From Pseudomonas sp. (lineage in GTDB: Bacteria > Pseudomonadota > Gammaproteobacteria > Pseudomonadales > Pseudomonadaceae): a DNA stretch of 64,000 nucleotides. Both the position numbers and the translations under genes were made by a program. How positions within the stretch are numbered: position 1 is the stretch's first letter; the number at the start of each line of letters is the position of its first letter. The stretch lies in contig VMRT01000001.1 in assembly GCA_007713455.1 (NCBI GenBank), positions 186,001 through 250,000 on the forward strand. The letters run 5' to 3'. Below the pieces are notes generated by a model. It was not told the DNA's origin. It saw nothing but the letters and a program-made list of their open reading frames with translations, and did not search any database. This document shows positions 1-8,346 of this stretch, in pieces.

Positions 1-752
1 CCGGGATCAACTGGGCGCAGCTGGGTTCCATGGGCAACGCCGACTTCGCGCTGGGTGTGCAGGGCGACACGCTGGACGGCGTCAATAATGTCGGTGGCGT
101 GTTCAGCGCTGCGGTCAGCGTCGGCGACTTCAGCGGCGTGCTGCAGCTGCTGGAAACCCAGGGCGATGTGCGGGTGCTTTCCAGCCCGCGGATTTCCACT
201 CTCAACAACCAGAAGGCCGTGATCAAGGTCGGCACCGACGAGTTCTTCGTCACCGACGTTTCGACCACCACTACCTCGCTGGCGGGCGGCACCACCGCGC
301 CCGATCTGGACATCACCCTGACGCCGTTCTTCTCCGGCATCTCGCTGGACGTCACTCCGCAGATCGACGAGAACGACCAGGTCACGCTGCACGTCCGTCC
401 GACCGTCAGCCGCGTTCAGGATCAGAACAAGAGTATCCAGCTGGGCGGTTCCGACAACGTCTTCAACCTGCCACTGGCGCTGTCCACCACGCGTCAGTCA
501 GATTCCATCGTGCGCGCGCGCAGCGGCCAGGTCGTGGTCATCGGTGGCCTGCTGGAAAACCGCAACAGCAACAACGACGCCAACATTCCCTGGGCCTCCA
601 AGCTGCCCATCGTCGGCAGCCTGTTCCAGCAGCAACGCAAATCGCTCGAGCAGACCGAGCTGGTCATCCTGGTGCGCCCGCAGGTGATCGACGATCAGGT
701 CTGGCTCGACGAGCTGCGCCGCAGCGCCGATTCGTTCCGGCAGGTCAGGTAA
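1..752 (+). CDS. mshL: MSHA pilus secretin MshL (3' part, cut by window edge)
   Basis: This is the C-terminal part (about 249 residues, frame opening at base 3) of an outer-membrane secretin of the GspD/PilQ/MshL family, the ring through which the MSHA pilus exits. The core runs through LSSPRISTLNNQKAVIKVG, a stretch typical of MshL, then the beta-domain end with GQVVVIGGLLENR and KLPIVGSLFQQ, both secretin signatures, and finishes with the ELVILVRPQVI strand. The N-terminal secretin domains and lipobox lie upstream of the window. It ends 8 bp before mshM, so the two are co-transcribed. Identity is supported by family motifs and by the eleven msh genes that follow. Confidence 0.93.
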   Translation, partial: GINWAQLGSMGNADFALGVQGDTLDGVNNVGGVFSAAVSVGDFSGVLQLLETQGDVRVLSSPRISTLNNQKAVIKVGTDEFFVTDVSTTTTSLAGGTTAPDLDITLTPFFSGISLDVTPQIDENDQVTLHVRPTVSRVQDQNKSIQLGGSDNVFNLPLALSTTRQSDSIVRARSGQVVVIGGLLENRNSNNDANIPWASKLPIVGSLFQQQRKSLEQTELVILVRPQVIDDQVWLDELRRSADSFRQVR

Positions 753-760
753 GCATCGGT

Positions 761-1690
761 ATGTACGAAGCATTCTTCGGCCTGCAGGAAAAGCCATTCG
801 CATTGACGCCGAATACCGGCTTCATGGTTCGCCTGCCGCCTTACCAGGCGTGCCTGAACCTGCTGCGCGTGGCTCTGGCCGAAGGCGAGGGCTTCATCAA
901 GGTGACCGGCGAAGTGGGCACCGGCAAGACCCTGCTCTGCCGCGCGCTGCTCAAGCAACTGGATGCCGAACACTACCAGCTCGCCTGGTTGCCGAACCCA
1001 GCGCTCGGACCCATGGCGCTGCGCCAGGCGTTGGCCCATGAGCTGCATGTGCCGCGGGTCGAGCAACTGGACAATCACGGGTTGCTGACGGCACTGCATC
1101 GCCGGCTGATCGAGCTGGCCGGCCAGGGCAAGAGCACCGTGCTGTTGATCGATGAGGCGCAGGCGCTGCCACCGGCCACGCTGGAGGCCCTGCGACTGCT
1201 GACCAATCTGGAAACCGAGCAGCGCAAGCTGCTACAGGTGGTGCTGTTCGGCCAGCCTGAGCTGGACGCTACGCTGGCCAGCGAGAATTTCCGGCAATTG
1301 CGCCAGCGCATCACGTTCTCCTATCGCCTGCGCCCGCTGGATGTCAGCGATGCCAGGCGCTACCTGCATGAACGCCTGGCGGTTGCCGGTTATCAAGGTG
1401 AACCGCTGTTCAAGCCGGCCGCGATTCGCCTGCTGGTCAAGGGCAGCGGTGGCATCCCGCGGTTGCTCAACATCCTGGCCAACAAGTGCCTGATGGCGGC
1501 GTTTGGCGAAGGCCAGCGGCGGGTCGGCAGCCGCCACGTACGCCGTGCCCTGGCCGATACCGAGGGTGCGCGACCGTTCCTGCGTGCAGCCCTTCCGTTG
1601 CGTTGGGCATTGCTGGCGGGTGCGGCAACCCTGAGCCTGCTGCTGAGTGCATTGCCATGGCTGTCGCAGCTGGCCGAGGTGCGGCCATGA
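761..1690 (+). CDS. mshM: MSHA biogenesis ATPase MshM (ExeA/GspA-like AAA)
   Basis: A 309-residue AAA+ ATPase of the ExeA/GspA type. The opening MYEAFFGLQEKPFALTPNT is characteristic of this family. Walker A GEVGTGKT lies at residues 50-57 and Walker B VLLIDEAQ at 127-134. A single hydrophobic segment near residues 280-302 should anchor the C-terminus in the inner membrane, leaving the ATPase in the cytoplasm. By analogy with ExeA, it probably helps insert or assemble the secretin MshL in the envelope; that role is inferred. Its stop overlaps the mshN start as ATGA, which suggests translational coupling. Confidence 0.93.
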   Translation: MYEAFFGLQEKPFALTPNTGFMVRLPPYQACLNLLRVALAEGEGFIKVTGEVGTGKTLLCRALLKQLDAEHYQLAWLPNPALGPMALRQALAHELHVPRVEQLDNHGLLTALHRRLIELAGQGKSTVLLIDEAQALPPATLEALRLLTNLETEQRKLLQVVLFGQPELDATLASENFRQLRQRITFSYRLRPLDVSDARRYLHERLAVAGYQGEPLFKPAAIRLLVKGSGGIPRLLNILANKCLMAAFGEGQRRVGSRHVRRALADTEGARPFLRAALPLRWALLAGAATLSLLLSALPWLSQLAEVRP

Positions 1691-3051
1691 GCCTGGTCAA
1701 CGACATGCTGCGCGATCTCGAAGCGCGCGGCGCGGCATCCGGCGGGCAGAGCCCGTTCCTCGACATGCAGGCCGTCGATGAAACAGCCGCAACGCGGCGT
1801 CAGCGATCGGCACGGCTGCGCCGCTGGTTGCTGCCGCTGGCTATCGGGGCGTTGGTCGCCGCGGCATCGGTGGTGCTGTTCGAACGTTTCGCGCAAGCCC
1901 CGGCTGTGCAGGAGTCACCTGCCGCCGCTCCGGTGGTCGCTGCGGTGCCTGCAACTCAGCTCCTCGACGTCTTGCCGCAGCAAGACGGTGGCCGTTTCGT
2001 GCTGCAGTTGCTGTTGGATCGTTCGATCAGCTATCAGCGCACCGACGAAGGCGGCGCGATCAGTCTGCGCCTGCCGGATGTGACGCTCGCCGGTGGCCCG
2101 CGAAACGGTCGTGTGGAGAGCAATGGCCTAAGTCTGTCCTGGCGAGTGGAACAGCAGGGCGACCAGGTGCAGGTGCTGCTGCTCGGCATGACCGATCGCC
2201 TCGACGTGCGTGATCGGCTTGAGCCGGCCGCTGGCCATGCGCAGCTCTGGCTGGAAGTCCACATGGATGGCGCACCAGTGGCCGTTCCTGAGGACCTGGA
2301 CCTGCCTTTCGCCGAGCCGGCGTTGGACGAAGCGAGCCTGCCGGACTGGGTGACCCGCACGGCGCCTGACGCGCAGACCGCGCCGCCCGTCGCGCCGGAT
2401 GTACAACCGGTCGCCGAGCCAGCCCCGGCCCCGGTTGCCAGGCCCCAGGTTGCCACCAAACCCACCGTGCAGATCGGCAGTCATCGACCGGACCCGCTGG
2501 CCCAGGCGCGCGATGCGCTGCAACAGCAGAACTTCCCCCGTGCCATCGAGCTGCTGCAGGCGCTCCATGCCGCACAGCCGGACAACGCCGAGGCGGCCCG
2601 CTGGTTGGCTCGTGCTTACCTGGCGGCTGGACGGATCGAGCCATTGCTCGAGTGGATGCCGGCCCAGCTGCAGAGGCGGCCGTTCGATGCCGAGCTGCGT
2701 ATGCTGCTCGCCCGTGGCCAGCTGCAGAGCGGCGACAAACAGACGGCGCTCGCCACCCTGGTGCAGAACGCGCCGTCGCTGGCCAGCGATCCCGGCTATC
2801 ACGCATTGCTGGCGGCGCTGCAACAGCAGGTCGGCGACTGGGCGGGCAGCGCTGCGGTTTATCGCCAGCTGGTGGCTCTTCAGCCGCAGCAGGCGGCCTG
2901 GCAGCTGGGCTTGGCCATCGCGCTGGAACAGATCGATCAACCCGCCCGGGCGGCGCGCCACTACCGTCTGGCCGCGCAAGGGCAGGGGCTCGATGACAAC
3001 TCGCGGCGCTTCGCCGCCGAACGTGCCGGCGTACTCGGAGGTGCCCGATGA
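1687..3051 (+). CDS. mshN: MSHA biogenesis protein MshN (TPR protein)
   Basis: A 454-residue protein starting at the ATG that overlaps the mshM stop (ATGA); a longer upstream reading frame exists but would overlap mshM by about 200 bp. The start MSLVNDMLRDLEARG is typical of MshN. There is one membrane segment at about residues 47-65, then a proline- and alanine-rich periplasmic linker (around 200-260), then tetratricopeptide-like helices from about 270 to the end. It is thought to be part of the inner-membrane and periplasmic alignment complex of the pilus machine, but its exact role is not well established. Its stop overlaps the mshE start by 4 bp. Confidence 0.88.
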   Translation: MSLVNDMLRDLEARGAASGGQSPFLDMQAVDETAATRRQRSARLRRWLLPLAIGALVAAASVVLFERFAQAPAVQESPAAAPVVAAVPATQLLDVLPQQDGGRFVLQLLLDRSISYQRTDEGGAISLRLPDVTLAGGPRNGRVESNGLSLSWRVEQQGDQVQVLLLGMTDRLDVRDRLEPAAGHAQLWLEVHMDGAPVAVPEDLDLPFAEPALDEASLPDWVTRTAPDAQTAPPVAPDVQPVAEPAPAPVARPQVATKPTVQIGSHRPDPLAQARDALQQQNFPRAIELLQALHAAQPDNAEAARWLARAYLAAGRIEPLLEWMPAQLQRRPFDAELRMLLARGQLQSGDKQTALATLVQNAPSLASDPGYHALLAALQQQVGDWAGSAAVYRQLVALQPQQAAWQLGLAIALEQIDQPARAARHYRLAAQGQGLDDNSRRFAAERAGVLGGAR

Positions 3052-4772
3052 CCGCGCAAGACATGCGCCAGCGCAAGATTCGTCTCGGCGATCTGCTGGT
3101 CCAGGCCGGCCTGATCAGCGAGGCCCAGCTGCAGCAGGCGCTGCAGGACCAGAAGCGCACCGGCTCCAAGCTCGGGCGCACGGTACTCGACCTCGGCTTC
3201 ATCGACGAAGGCCGCCTGCTGCGTGCGCTGTCCGAGCAGCTGCAGATTCCCTTCGTCGAACTCAAGCACTACAAGTTCGACAACCAGCTGACCCAGAGCC
3301 TGCCCGAGGCGGTCGCCCGGCGCTTCCGGGTGATCGTGCTGTCCCGCCAGGGCGACGGTTTGCTGGTGGGCATGACCGACCCGCTGGACATCTTCGCTCA
3401 GGACGAGATCGAGCGCCTGCTCGGCAAGCGCGTCCACCCGGCAGTGGTGCGGGAAAGCGAGCTGCTCGGCGCGCTGGATCAGCTCTACCGCCGCACCAGC
3501 GAAATCGCCTCGCTGGCCGGCGAGCTGGAAGGTGAGCTGCAGGAAAGCGACTTCGACCTCTCGCGCCTCGGCGAAAGCAACAGCGATGCGCCGGTGGTGC
3601 GCCTGCTGCAGACGCTGTTCGAGGACGCCGTGCAGATGAAGGCCTCGGACATTCACATCGAACCGGACGAAGGCGTGGTGCGGATTCGCCAGCGTATCGA
3701 CGGCGTGCTCAACGAACAGGTGATGAAGGAGCACCGCGTCGCTTCGGCGCTGGTCATGCGCCTGAAGATCATGTCCGGCCTGGATATCTCGGAAAAACGC
3801 CTGCCGCAGGACGGCCGTTTCAACATCCGCGTGAAGAACCGCAACCTCGATGTGCGGGTTTCCACCATGCCTGTGCAGTTCGGCGAATCGGTGGTCATGC
3901 GTCTGCTCGACCAGAGCGGCGCCATGTTCAAGCTCGAAGGTACCGGCATGCCGCCGGCGATGCTCGAGCGCTTCCGACGCCTGCTGCAGCGTCCGCACGG
4001 CATGGTGCTGGTCACCGGCCCTACCGGCTCGGGCAAGACCACCACGCTCTACGCCGGGCTTTCCGAGCTGAACAGCCCGGAGAAAAAGATCATCACCGTC
4101 GAGGACCCGGTGGAGTACCGCCTGCCGCGGGTCAACCAGGTGCAGGTCAACGCCAAGATCGAGTTGACCTTCGCCCGCGTGCTGCGCGCCGCCTTGCGTC
4201 AGGACCCGGACATCGTCCTGGTCGGTGAGATCCGTGATCAGGAAACCGCCGAAATCGGATTGCGCGCCGCACTGACAGGCCACCTCGTACTCTCGACGCT
4301 GCACACCAACGATGCCCTGACCTCGGCCATGCGCCTGATCGACATGGGCGTCGAGCCCTTCCTCGTCGCCACCGCGCTGAATGCGGTGCTGGCCCAGCGT
4401 CTGATACGCCGCGTGTGCGAGAACTGCATGGAGGACGATCAGCCCGATCCTCGGCAACTGGCCTGGCTGGAAGCGCTGCACGGCGGCTCGCTGCGCGACC
4501 ATCGCTTCAAGCGCGGCACTGGTTGTCATCAATGCCACAACAGTGGCTATGCCGGCCGTGTCGGCGTGTACGAGCTGCTGGAGCTGGACGAACCGATGAT
4601 CGCCGAATTGCGTCGAGGCGATCCTCAGGGCTTCGCCGAGGCCGCGCGCCAGCAGGCGCACTATCGACCACTGGCGGCGTGCGCGCTGGATTACGCCATC
4701 GCCGGCGTCACCAGTATCGAAGAGGTGCTGAAGGTCTGCGCCACCCTGGCGGACGACGAGGTGATCGCGTGA
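3048..4772 (+). CDS. mshE: MSHA pilus extension ATPase MshE (GspE/PilB family)
   Basis: A 574-residue cytoplasmic secretion ATPase that powers pilus extension. An N-terminal MshEN/GspE-II domain (about residues 8-150) is of the kind that binds cyclic di-GMP in MshE and PilB homologues. Catalytic motifs are Walker A GPTGSGKTT (324-332), Asp box EDPVEY (352-357), Walker B IVLVGEIRD (389-397) and His box STLHTND (416-422). Four cysteines at 457, 460, 493 and 496 form the usual zinc-binding tetracysteine motif. The N-terminal domain makes c-di-GMP control of MSHA extension likely, though this is inferred from family knowledge. An ATGA overlap couples it to mshN. Confidence 0.95.
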   Translation: MTAQDMRQRKIRLGDLLVQAGLISEAQLQQALQDQKRTGSKLGRTVLDLGFIDEGRLLRALSEQLQIPFVELKHYKFDNQLTQSLPEAVARRFRVIVLSRQGDGLLVGMTDPLDIFAQDEIERLLGKRVHPAVVRESELLGALDQLYRRTSEIASLAGELEGELQESDFDLSRLGESNSDAPVVRLLQTLFEDAVQMKASDIHIEPDEGVVRIRQRIDGVLNEQVMKEHRVASALVMRLKIMSGLDISEKRLPQDGRFNIRVKNRNLDVRVSTMPVQFGESVVMRLLDQSGAMFKLEGTGMPPAMLERFRRLLQRPHGMVLVTGPTGSGKTTTLYAGLSELNSPEKKIITVEDPVEYRLPRVNQVQVNAKIELTFARVLRAALRQDPDIVLVGEIRDQETAEIGLRAALTGHLVLSTLHTNDALTSAMRLIDMGVEPFLVATALNAVLAQRLIRRVCENCMEDDQPDPRQLAWLEALHGGSLRDHRFKRGTGCHQCHNSGYAGRVGVYELLELDEPMIAELRRGDPQGFAEAARQQAHYRPLAACALDYAIAGVTSIEEVLKVCATLADDEVIA

Positions 4773-4853
4773 TCGCCGCTAGTCTCCTGCCTATCGCGGC
4801 CGTAGGCGCCAGCGCCGCGGGCGCCGTCCGGTCGCTTCGCGGGGAGCCTGCCG

Positions 4854-6092
4854 ATGCCTAGCTTCCGCTATACCGGCCGCGATATGCGCGGTGCACGGGT
4901 CAGCGGCGCGCTCGATGGCGCCAGCGCTGACGCCGTGGCCAGCGAGTTGGTGTCGCGCCAGATCACCCCACTGACAATCGATGCGGAGCGCGCCCAGGCC
5001 GATAGCGTCGACGTGTTTGCCGTGCTGCGCGAGAAGCTGCGGCGCAAACGTGTCGATCTGGACGAACTGATCATCTTCAGCCGCCAGATGTACAGCCTGA
5101 ACAAGGCCGGCGTGCCGATCATCCGCGCCATCGGCGGTCTGGCCGAATCCAATCGCAACCTGTATTTCCGCGGCATCCTGCAGGACGTGCGCGCCAGCCT
5201 CGAAAGCGGCCAGTCCATGGCGGTCGCGCTGAACGCGCATCCCAAGGTGTTCAACAATCTGTTTGTCAGCATGGTCAGCGTCGGTGAGAACACCGGCCAG
5301 CTCGACCAGGCGTTCAAGCAGCTGTCTGCCTATCTCGAGCTGGAACGCGAAACCCGCAAGCGCATCAAGCAGGCCACGCGTTATCCGATCTTCGTGCTGG
5401 TGGCCATGGGGGTGGCGCTGGGCGTCATCAACCTCCTGGTGATCCCGGCGTTCGCCAAGGTCTTCGCCCAGTTCCACGCGCAACTGCCGTGGGCCACGCG
5501 CGTGCTGATCGGCACTTCCAACTTCATGCGCGACTATTGGTGGCTGTTACTGCTGGGCATCGTTGGTGGGCTCTACGCGTTCTTCAAATGGATCGAAACC
5601 GACGCCGGGCGCTTGCGCTGGGACCGCATCAAGCTGCGCCTGCCCATCGTCGGCGGCATCTTCGAACGCATCGCCCTGGCACGCTTCACCCGCACCTTCG
5701 CGATGATGTACCGCGCCGGCGTGCCGCTGCTGCAGACCCTGTCGATCAACAGCGCCAGCGTCGGCAACCAGCATATCGGCCAGGCGATTCTCGGCATTCG
5801 CGAAAGCGTTGAACGCGGCGAAGCGCTGACCCGTTCGGCGCATAACTCCGGCCTGTTCACCCCGTTGGTACTGCAGATGATGGCCGTCGGCGAAGAAACC
5901 GGCGCGCTGGATGATCTGTTCATCGAAGTCGCCGACTTCTACGAGCAGGAAGTCGACTACGACCTTAAACAGCTGGCTGATGCCATCGAGCCGATTCTTA
6001 TCGTGGCCATGGGCGTGATGGTGCTGATTCTTGCGCTCGGTGTGTTTCTGCCGATGTGGGAACTGGGTAGCGCGGCGCAGGGGAGGGGTTGA
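4854..6092 (+). CDS. mshG: MSHA inner-membrane platform protein MshG (GspF/PilC family)
   Basis: A 412-residue polytopic protein with two tandem T2SSF domains, the platform protein that contacts the MshE ATPase and passes pilins into the growing pilus. The start MPSFRYTGRDMRGARVSG is typical of the family. Membrane helices are visible near residues 178-200, 222-242 and 380-402. The chosen ATG has GGGGAG 8 bases upstream. It lies 81 bp after mshE, the widest gap so far in the operon. It is followed 44 bp later by the first prepilin gene, leaving no room for an mshF gene, which sits here in Vibrio. Confidence 0.93.
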   Translation: MPSFRYTGRDMRGARVSGALDGASADAVASELVSRQITPLTIDAERAQADSVDVFAVLREKLRRKRVDLDELIIFSRQMYSLNKAGVPIIRAIGGLAESNRNLYFRGILQDVRASLESGQSMAVALNAHPKVFNNLFVSMVSVGENTGQLDQAFKQLSAYLELERETRKRIKQATRYPIFVLVAMGVALGVINLLVIPAFAKVFAQFHAQLPWATRVLIGTSNFMRDYWWLLLLGIVGGLYAFFKWIETDAGRLRWDRIKLRLPIVGGIFERIALARFTRTFAMMYRAGVPLLQTLSINSASVGNQHIGQAILGIRESVERGEALTRSAHNSGLFTPLVLQMMAVGEETGALDDLFIEVADFYEQEVDYDLKQLADAIEPILIVAMGVMVLILALGVFLPMWELGSAAQGRG

Positions 6093-6136
6093 TGAGCTTA
6101 CGAATAGCGACATTTCACATGAGCCACGGAGGCACG

Positions 6137-6661
6137 ATGCAACGACACAAGGGTTTCACCATGATCGAGCTGGTCGTGGTCATCGCCATCCTCGGCATCC
6201 TGGCCGCGGTCGCCTTGCCACACTTCATTGACTCGGCCAAGGACGCCCACCGCGCCAGCGTGCGCAGCGCTGGTGGTGCGCTGACGTCGGCCGTCTCGCT
6301 GGTGCGCGGCCAGTACGAACTGAATCGCGGCGGCGGCAGCAATGCCTGCCTGGCAGGAAACTGCCAGATCAACGTACAGGGCTACGGCAACGGCGCGATG
6401 GATGTGAATGCCAACGGCTGGCCCGTAGGCACCGAACGCAGCGGCACTCCGCTCGCCAACACCAGCATGTCCGCCGATGAATGCCGCAACCTCTGGAGCA
6501 ACCTGCTGCAGGCCTCCTCGCAGAGCCTGACCGGCACCAACCCGGCATTCACCGCCACGGCCAACGGCACCCGCTGCCTGTTCACCTACAACCTCGATGG
6601 CGGTGACGACGTCATCGAATACAACGCCAATACCGGCGAAGTCTTCGTCAACTTCAACTGA
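6137..6661 (+). CDS. mshB: MSHA minor prepilin MshB
   Basis: A 174-residue class III prepilin. The ATG at 6137 is preferred over the in-frame ATG at 6089 because GGAGG lies just upstream and it gives a standard short leader, MQRHKG, cut before FTMIELVVVIAILGILAA. The +5 glutamate needed for assembly is present. The mature protein contains an NGWPVG motif and a C-terminal TRCLFTYN stretch, as in MshB/MshA-like pilins, with cysteines available for disulfides. Its position between mshG and the major pilin gene matches MshB. GC content is like the neighbours, unlike the next gene. Confidence 0.83.
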   Translation: MQRHKGFTMIELVVVIAILGILAAVALPHFIDSAKDAHRASVRSAGGALTSAVSLVRGQYELNRGGGSNACLAGNCQINVQGYGNGAMDVNANGWPVGTERSGTPLANTSMSADECRNLWSNLLQASSQSLTGTNPAFTATANGTRCLFTYNLDGGDDVIEYNANTGEVFVNFN

Positions 6662-6681
6662 GTCAACAAGGAGCGACAACT

Positions 6682-7131
6682 ATGAAGAAGCAACAGAGCG
6701 GTTTCACCATGATCGAGTTGATTATGGTGATTGTTATTTTGGGGATTTTGGCGGCGTTTGCTTTGCCGAGATTTGCGGACTTCACTAGTGATGCGCGCTT
6801 GGCTGCCATGCAGGGCGCAGCAGGAGCTGTTAAGTCGGCTTCGGCGATCGTTCATGCGGCTGCGCTGGCAGATCCTACAGATGCCGCGGATGGTTCCATT
6901 ACTGTAGAGGTGGCAGTTGCGTTAGAAGGTAGCTATGCGGCACCTACCGAGGACGGGATCGCTCTTGCCGCCCAGCTGAGTGATGACGACTTCGATATAA
7001 CGGAAGGGACCGACATCATCACCATAGCGGACCCCGATAGATCTACTTGCTCTTTTACATACAAAATGGCTGCGGCTGATACCTCTCCTACTATCGATAC
7101 CAGTGATCTAATCGCGGATAATTGTGATTGA
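6682..7131 (+). CDS. mshA: MSHA major pilin MshA (probable)
   Basis: A 149-residue prepilin with leader MKKQQSG cut before FTMIELIMVIVILGIL; the glutamate at precursor position 12 is the mature +5 residue. Strong AAGGAG (6668-6673) precedes the ATG. Two cysteines (C123 and C148) could form the C-terminal D-region disulfide, and the surface part is unusually acidic (SDDDFDITEGTD). Base use is clearly AT-richer than the flanking genes, with runs such as GTTATTTTGGGGATTTTG, which suggests a horizontally exchanged pilin allele. It could instead be a second minor pilin, but its order and strong RBS favour the major subunit. Confidence 0.8.
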   Translation: MKKQQSGFTMIELIMVIVILGILAAFALPRFADFTSDARLAAMQGAAGAVKSASAIVHAAALADPTDAADGSITVEVAVALEGSYAAPTEDGIALAAQLSDDDFDITEGTDIITIADPDRSTCSFTYKMAAADTSPTIDTSDLIADNCD

Positions 7132-7149
7132 GACTGAGTCTGTTTGAGC

Positions 7150-7179
7150 GAAAAGCTGTTCTGTGCATAAAAGCTTTTC
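7150..7179 (+). terminator. Possible attenuator hairpin after mshA
   Basis: A 7-bp perfect stem, GAAAAGC paired with GCTTTTC, encloses a 16-base loop in the 80-bp mshA-mshC gap. The T-rich right arm would resemble a weak intrinsic terminator. Such an element could lower expression of the minor pilin genes relative to the major pilin; this is inference from position only. Confidence 0.3.
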
Positions 7180-7211
7180 CACGTGAGCCATCTAAATAAG
7201 CGAAGCTGAAA

Positions 7212-7652
7212 ATGCGCGCCCCACAAAGCGGTTTCACGGTTATTGAGCTAGTTATAGTAATTGTGATCATTGGCATGATTGCCGTCGTACTGGGGCCGCG
7301 CTTTTTTAATCGCAAGGCATTCGACGAGCGCTTCTACTTCGAAGAAGCGCTCTCGACTGTTCGCTATGGGCAGAAACTGGCTGTGGCAAGTGGTTGCCCC
7401 ATTGCCTTTCAAATCGACGCTTCTGGATATTCATTGAGTTACAGCGGCGGTGATTGCGGTGTCATGTCTGTCGGGAACGACTATGTCAAGGCGCTGCCGG
7501 CTGGTGTTGCTGTCACTAAAACACTCGCCATAAGTTTCAATTCCCTCGGCAGCGTAAACGAAGCCTGCCCAGGCGGGCGGTGTGTGGCCATGATCGGCAG
7601 CCACACCTTCACCGTCCACGCCGCCACCGGCTTTATCGAGGTGGGTCAATGA
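7212..7652 (+). CDS. mshC: MSHA minor prepilin MshC
   Basis: A 146-residue prepilin with leader MRAPQSG cut before FTVIELVIVIVIIGMIAVV and the +5 glutamate. The C-terminal half has two cysteine pairs (GCPIAF, GDCGVM, ACPGGRC) and a GSHTFTVHAATGFI strand typical of pseudopilin-like minor subunits. It lies 80 bp after mshA and shares some of its AT-richer base use. Its TGA overlaps an ATG (ATGA at 7649), the usual coupling mark in this operon, yet no convincing prepilin follows there; mshD now starts 263 bp later, beyond a group of palindromic repeats. Confidence 0.85.
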   Translation: MRAPQSGFTVIELVIVIVIIGMIAVVLGPRFFNRKAFDERFYFEEALSTVRYGQKLAVASGCPIAFQIDASGYSLSYSGGDCGVMSVGNDYVKALPAGVAVTKTLAISFNSLGSVNEACPGGRCVAMIGSHTFTVHAATGFIEVGQ

Positions 7653-7665
7653 CTCGATTCCAGAC

Positions 7666-7886
7666 CGTAAGCTGGGTTGAGCCTGCGAAGCCCAACGAGC
7701 AGAGTATCGGCAGGTTCCGGTCATTGCTTCGATGCGCATTGGACTTCGACACCATGTTCCTCATTCACAACCTACCAGGCTTCAACGTAGGGTGGATGAC
7801 GCTTTACCCATCCACCAATGTTCTCCACGCCACCAGTCACAATCCCGCCCCATGGTGGAAAATGCTGCGCGGTTTTCCACCCTACG
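7666..7886. repeat. Cluster of REP/BIME-like palindromes in the mshC-mshD gap
   Basis: Three palindromic units fill this gap. (1) GTTGAGC at 7676-7682 faces GCCCAAC at 7690-7696, pairing over 7 bp with one G-U. (2) GGTGGAT at 7791-7797 faces ATCCACC at 7810-7816. (3) GGTGGAAAA at 7854-7862 faces TTTTCCACC at 7873-7881. The outer ends are themselves an inverted repeat: CGTAGGGTGGA at 7786-7796 and TCCACCCTACG at 7876-7886. This arrangement of two hairpins between inverted conserved ends is that of a BIME or REPIN. The sequence style resembles dispersed intergenic repeats of the P. stutzeri group, from memory and not checked. Confidence 0.75.
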
Positions 7887-7914
7887 GCCGCGCCACGGGA
7901 CCGAGGTATCAGCC

Positions 7915-8346
7915 GTGATCCGCCCTCAACGCGGGATGACCTTGGTCGAGCTGGTTATCACCATCGTCATCATCGGCATCGCCGCAGCTGCATTGTTTTC
8001 CGCCATGGCGAGCATCACCGCGCGCTCGGCCAGTCCGCTGCTACGCCAGCAGAGCGTGATGATCGCCGAAAGCTATCTGTCGACGGCGCTGGCGCTGCCT
8101 TACGATCAGCTGAGCAGCGCCGCGCAATCGGCCGCTGCACCCCGGAATCTTGCCGGTGAACCGGTTACCGAACTGGCCGGCTACTCGGTCGCGCTGTCGG
8201 TCGATGGTGCTGCCAATCTGAACGGTGTTGACGCCACCCGCATCGAGGTGACGGTGACCGATCCGCAGAACCAGTCGTTACAGCTCTCCGGTTGGCGCAC
8301 CTGCTACGGTGAGTACGACGCCTTGGGGATTGCCCTATGCCCCTGA
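7915..8346 (+). CDS. mshD: MSHA minor prepilin MshD
   Basis: A 143-residue prepilin. The GTG at 7915 is chosen because GAGG lies 8 bases upstream (7903-7906) and because it gives a standard leader, MIRPQRG, cut before MTLVELVITIVIIGIAAAALF; the frame stays open further upstream, but only through the repeat cluster. The +1 residue is methionine, which prepilin peptidase tolerates, and the +5 glutamate is present. The body is short and beta-rich, as in MshD and other GspI/PilV-like subunits. It overlaps mshO by 10 bp. Confidence 0.82.
   Translation: MIRPQRGMTLVELVITIVIIGIAAAALFSAMASITARSASPLLRQQSVMIAESYLSTALALPYDQLSSAAQSAAAPRNLAGEPVTELAGYSVALSVDGAANLNGVDATRIEVTVTDPQNQSLQLSGWRTCYGEYDALGIALCP

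Noticed and set aside
7649-7918. Open frame of about 89 codons starting at the ATGA junction after mshC.
   Set aside because: It runs straight through the palindromic repeats, has no prepilin signal or recognisable sequence, and is probably the remnant of the old mshD start.
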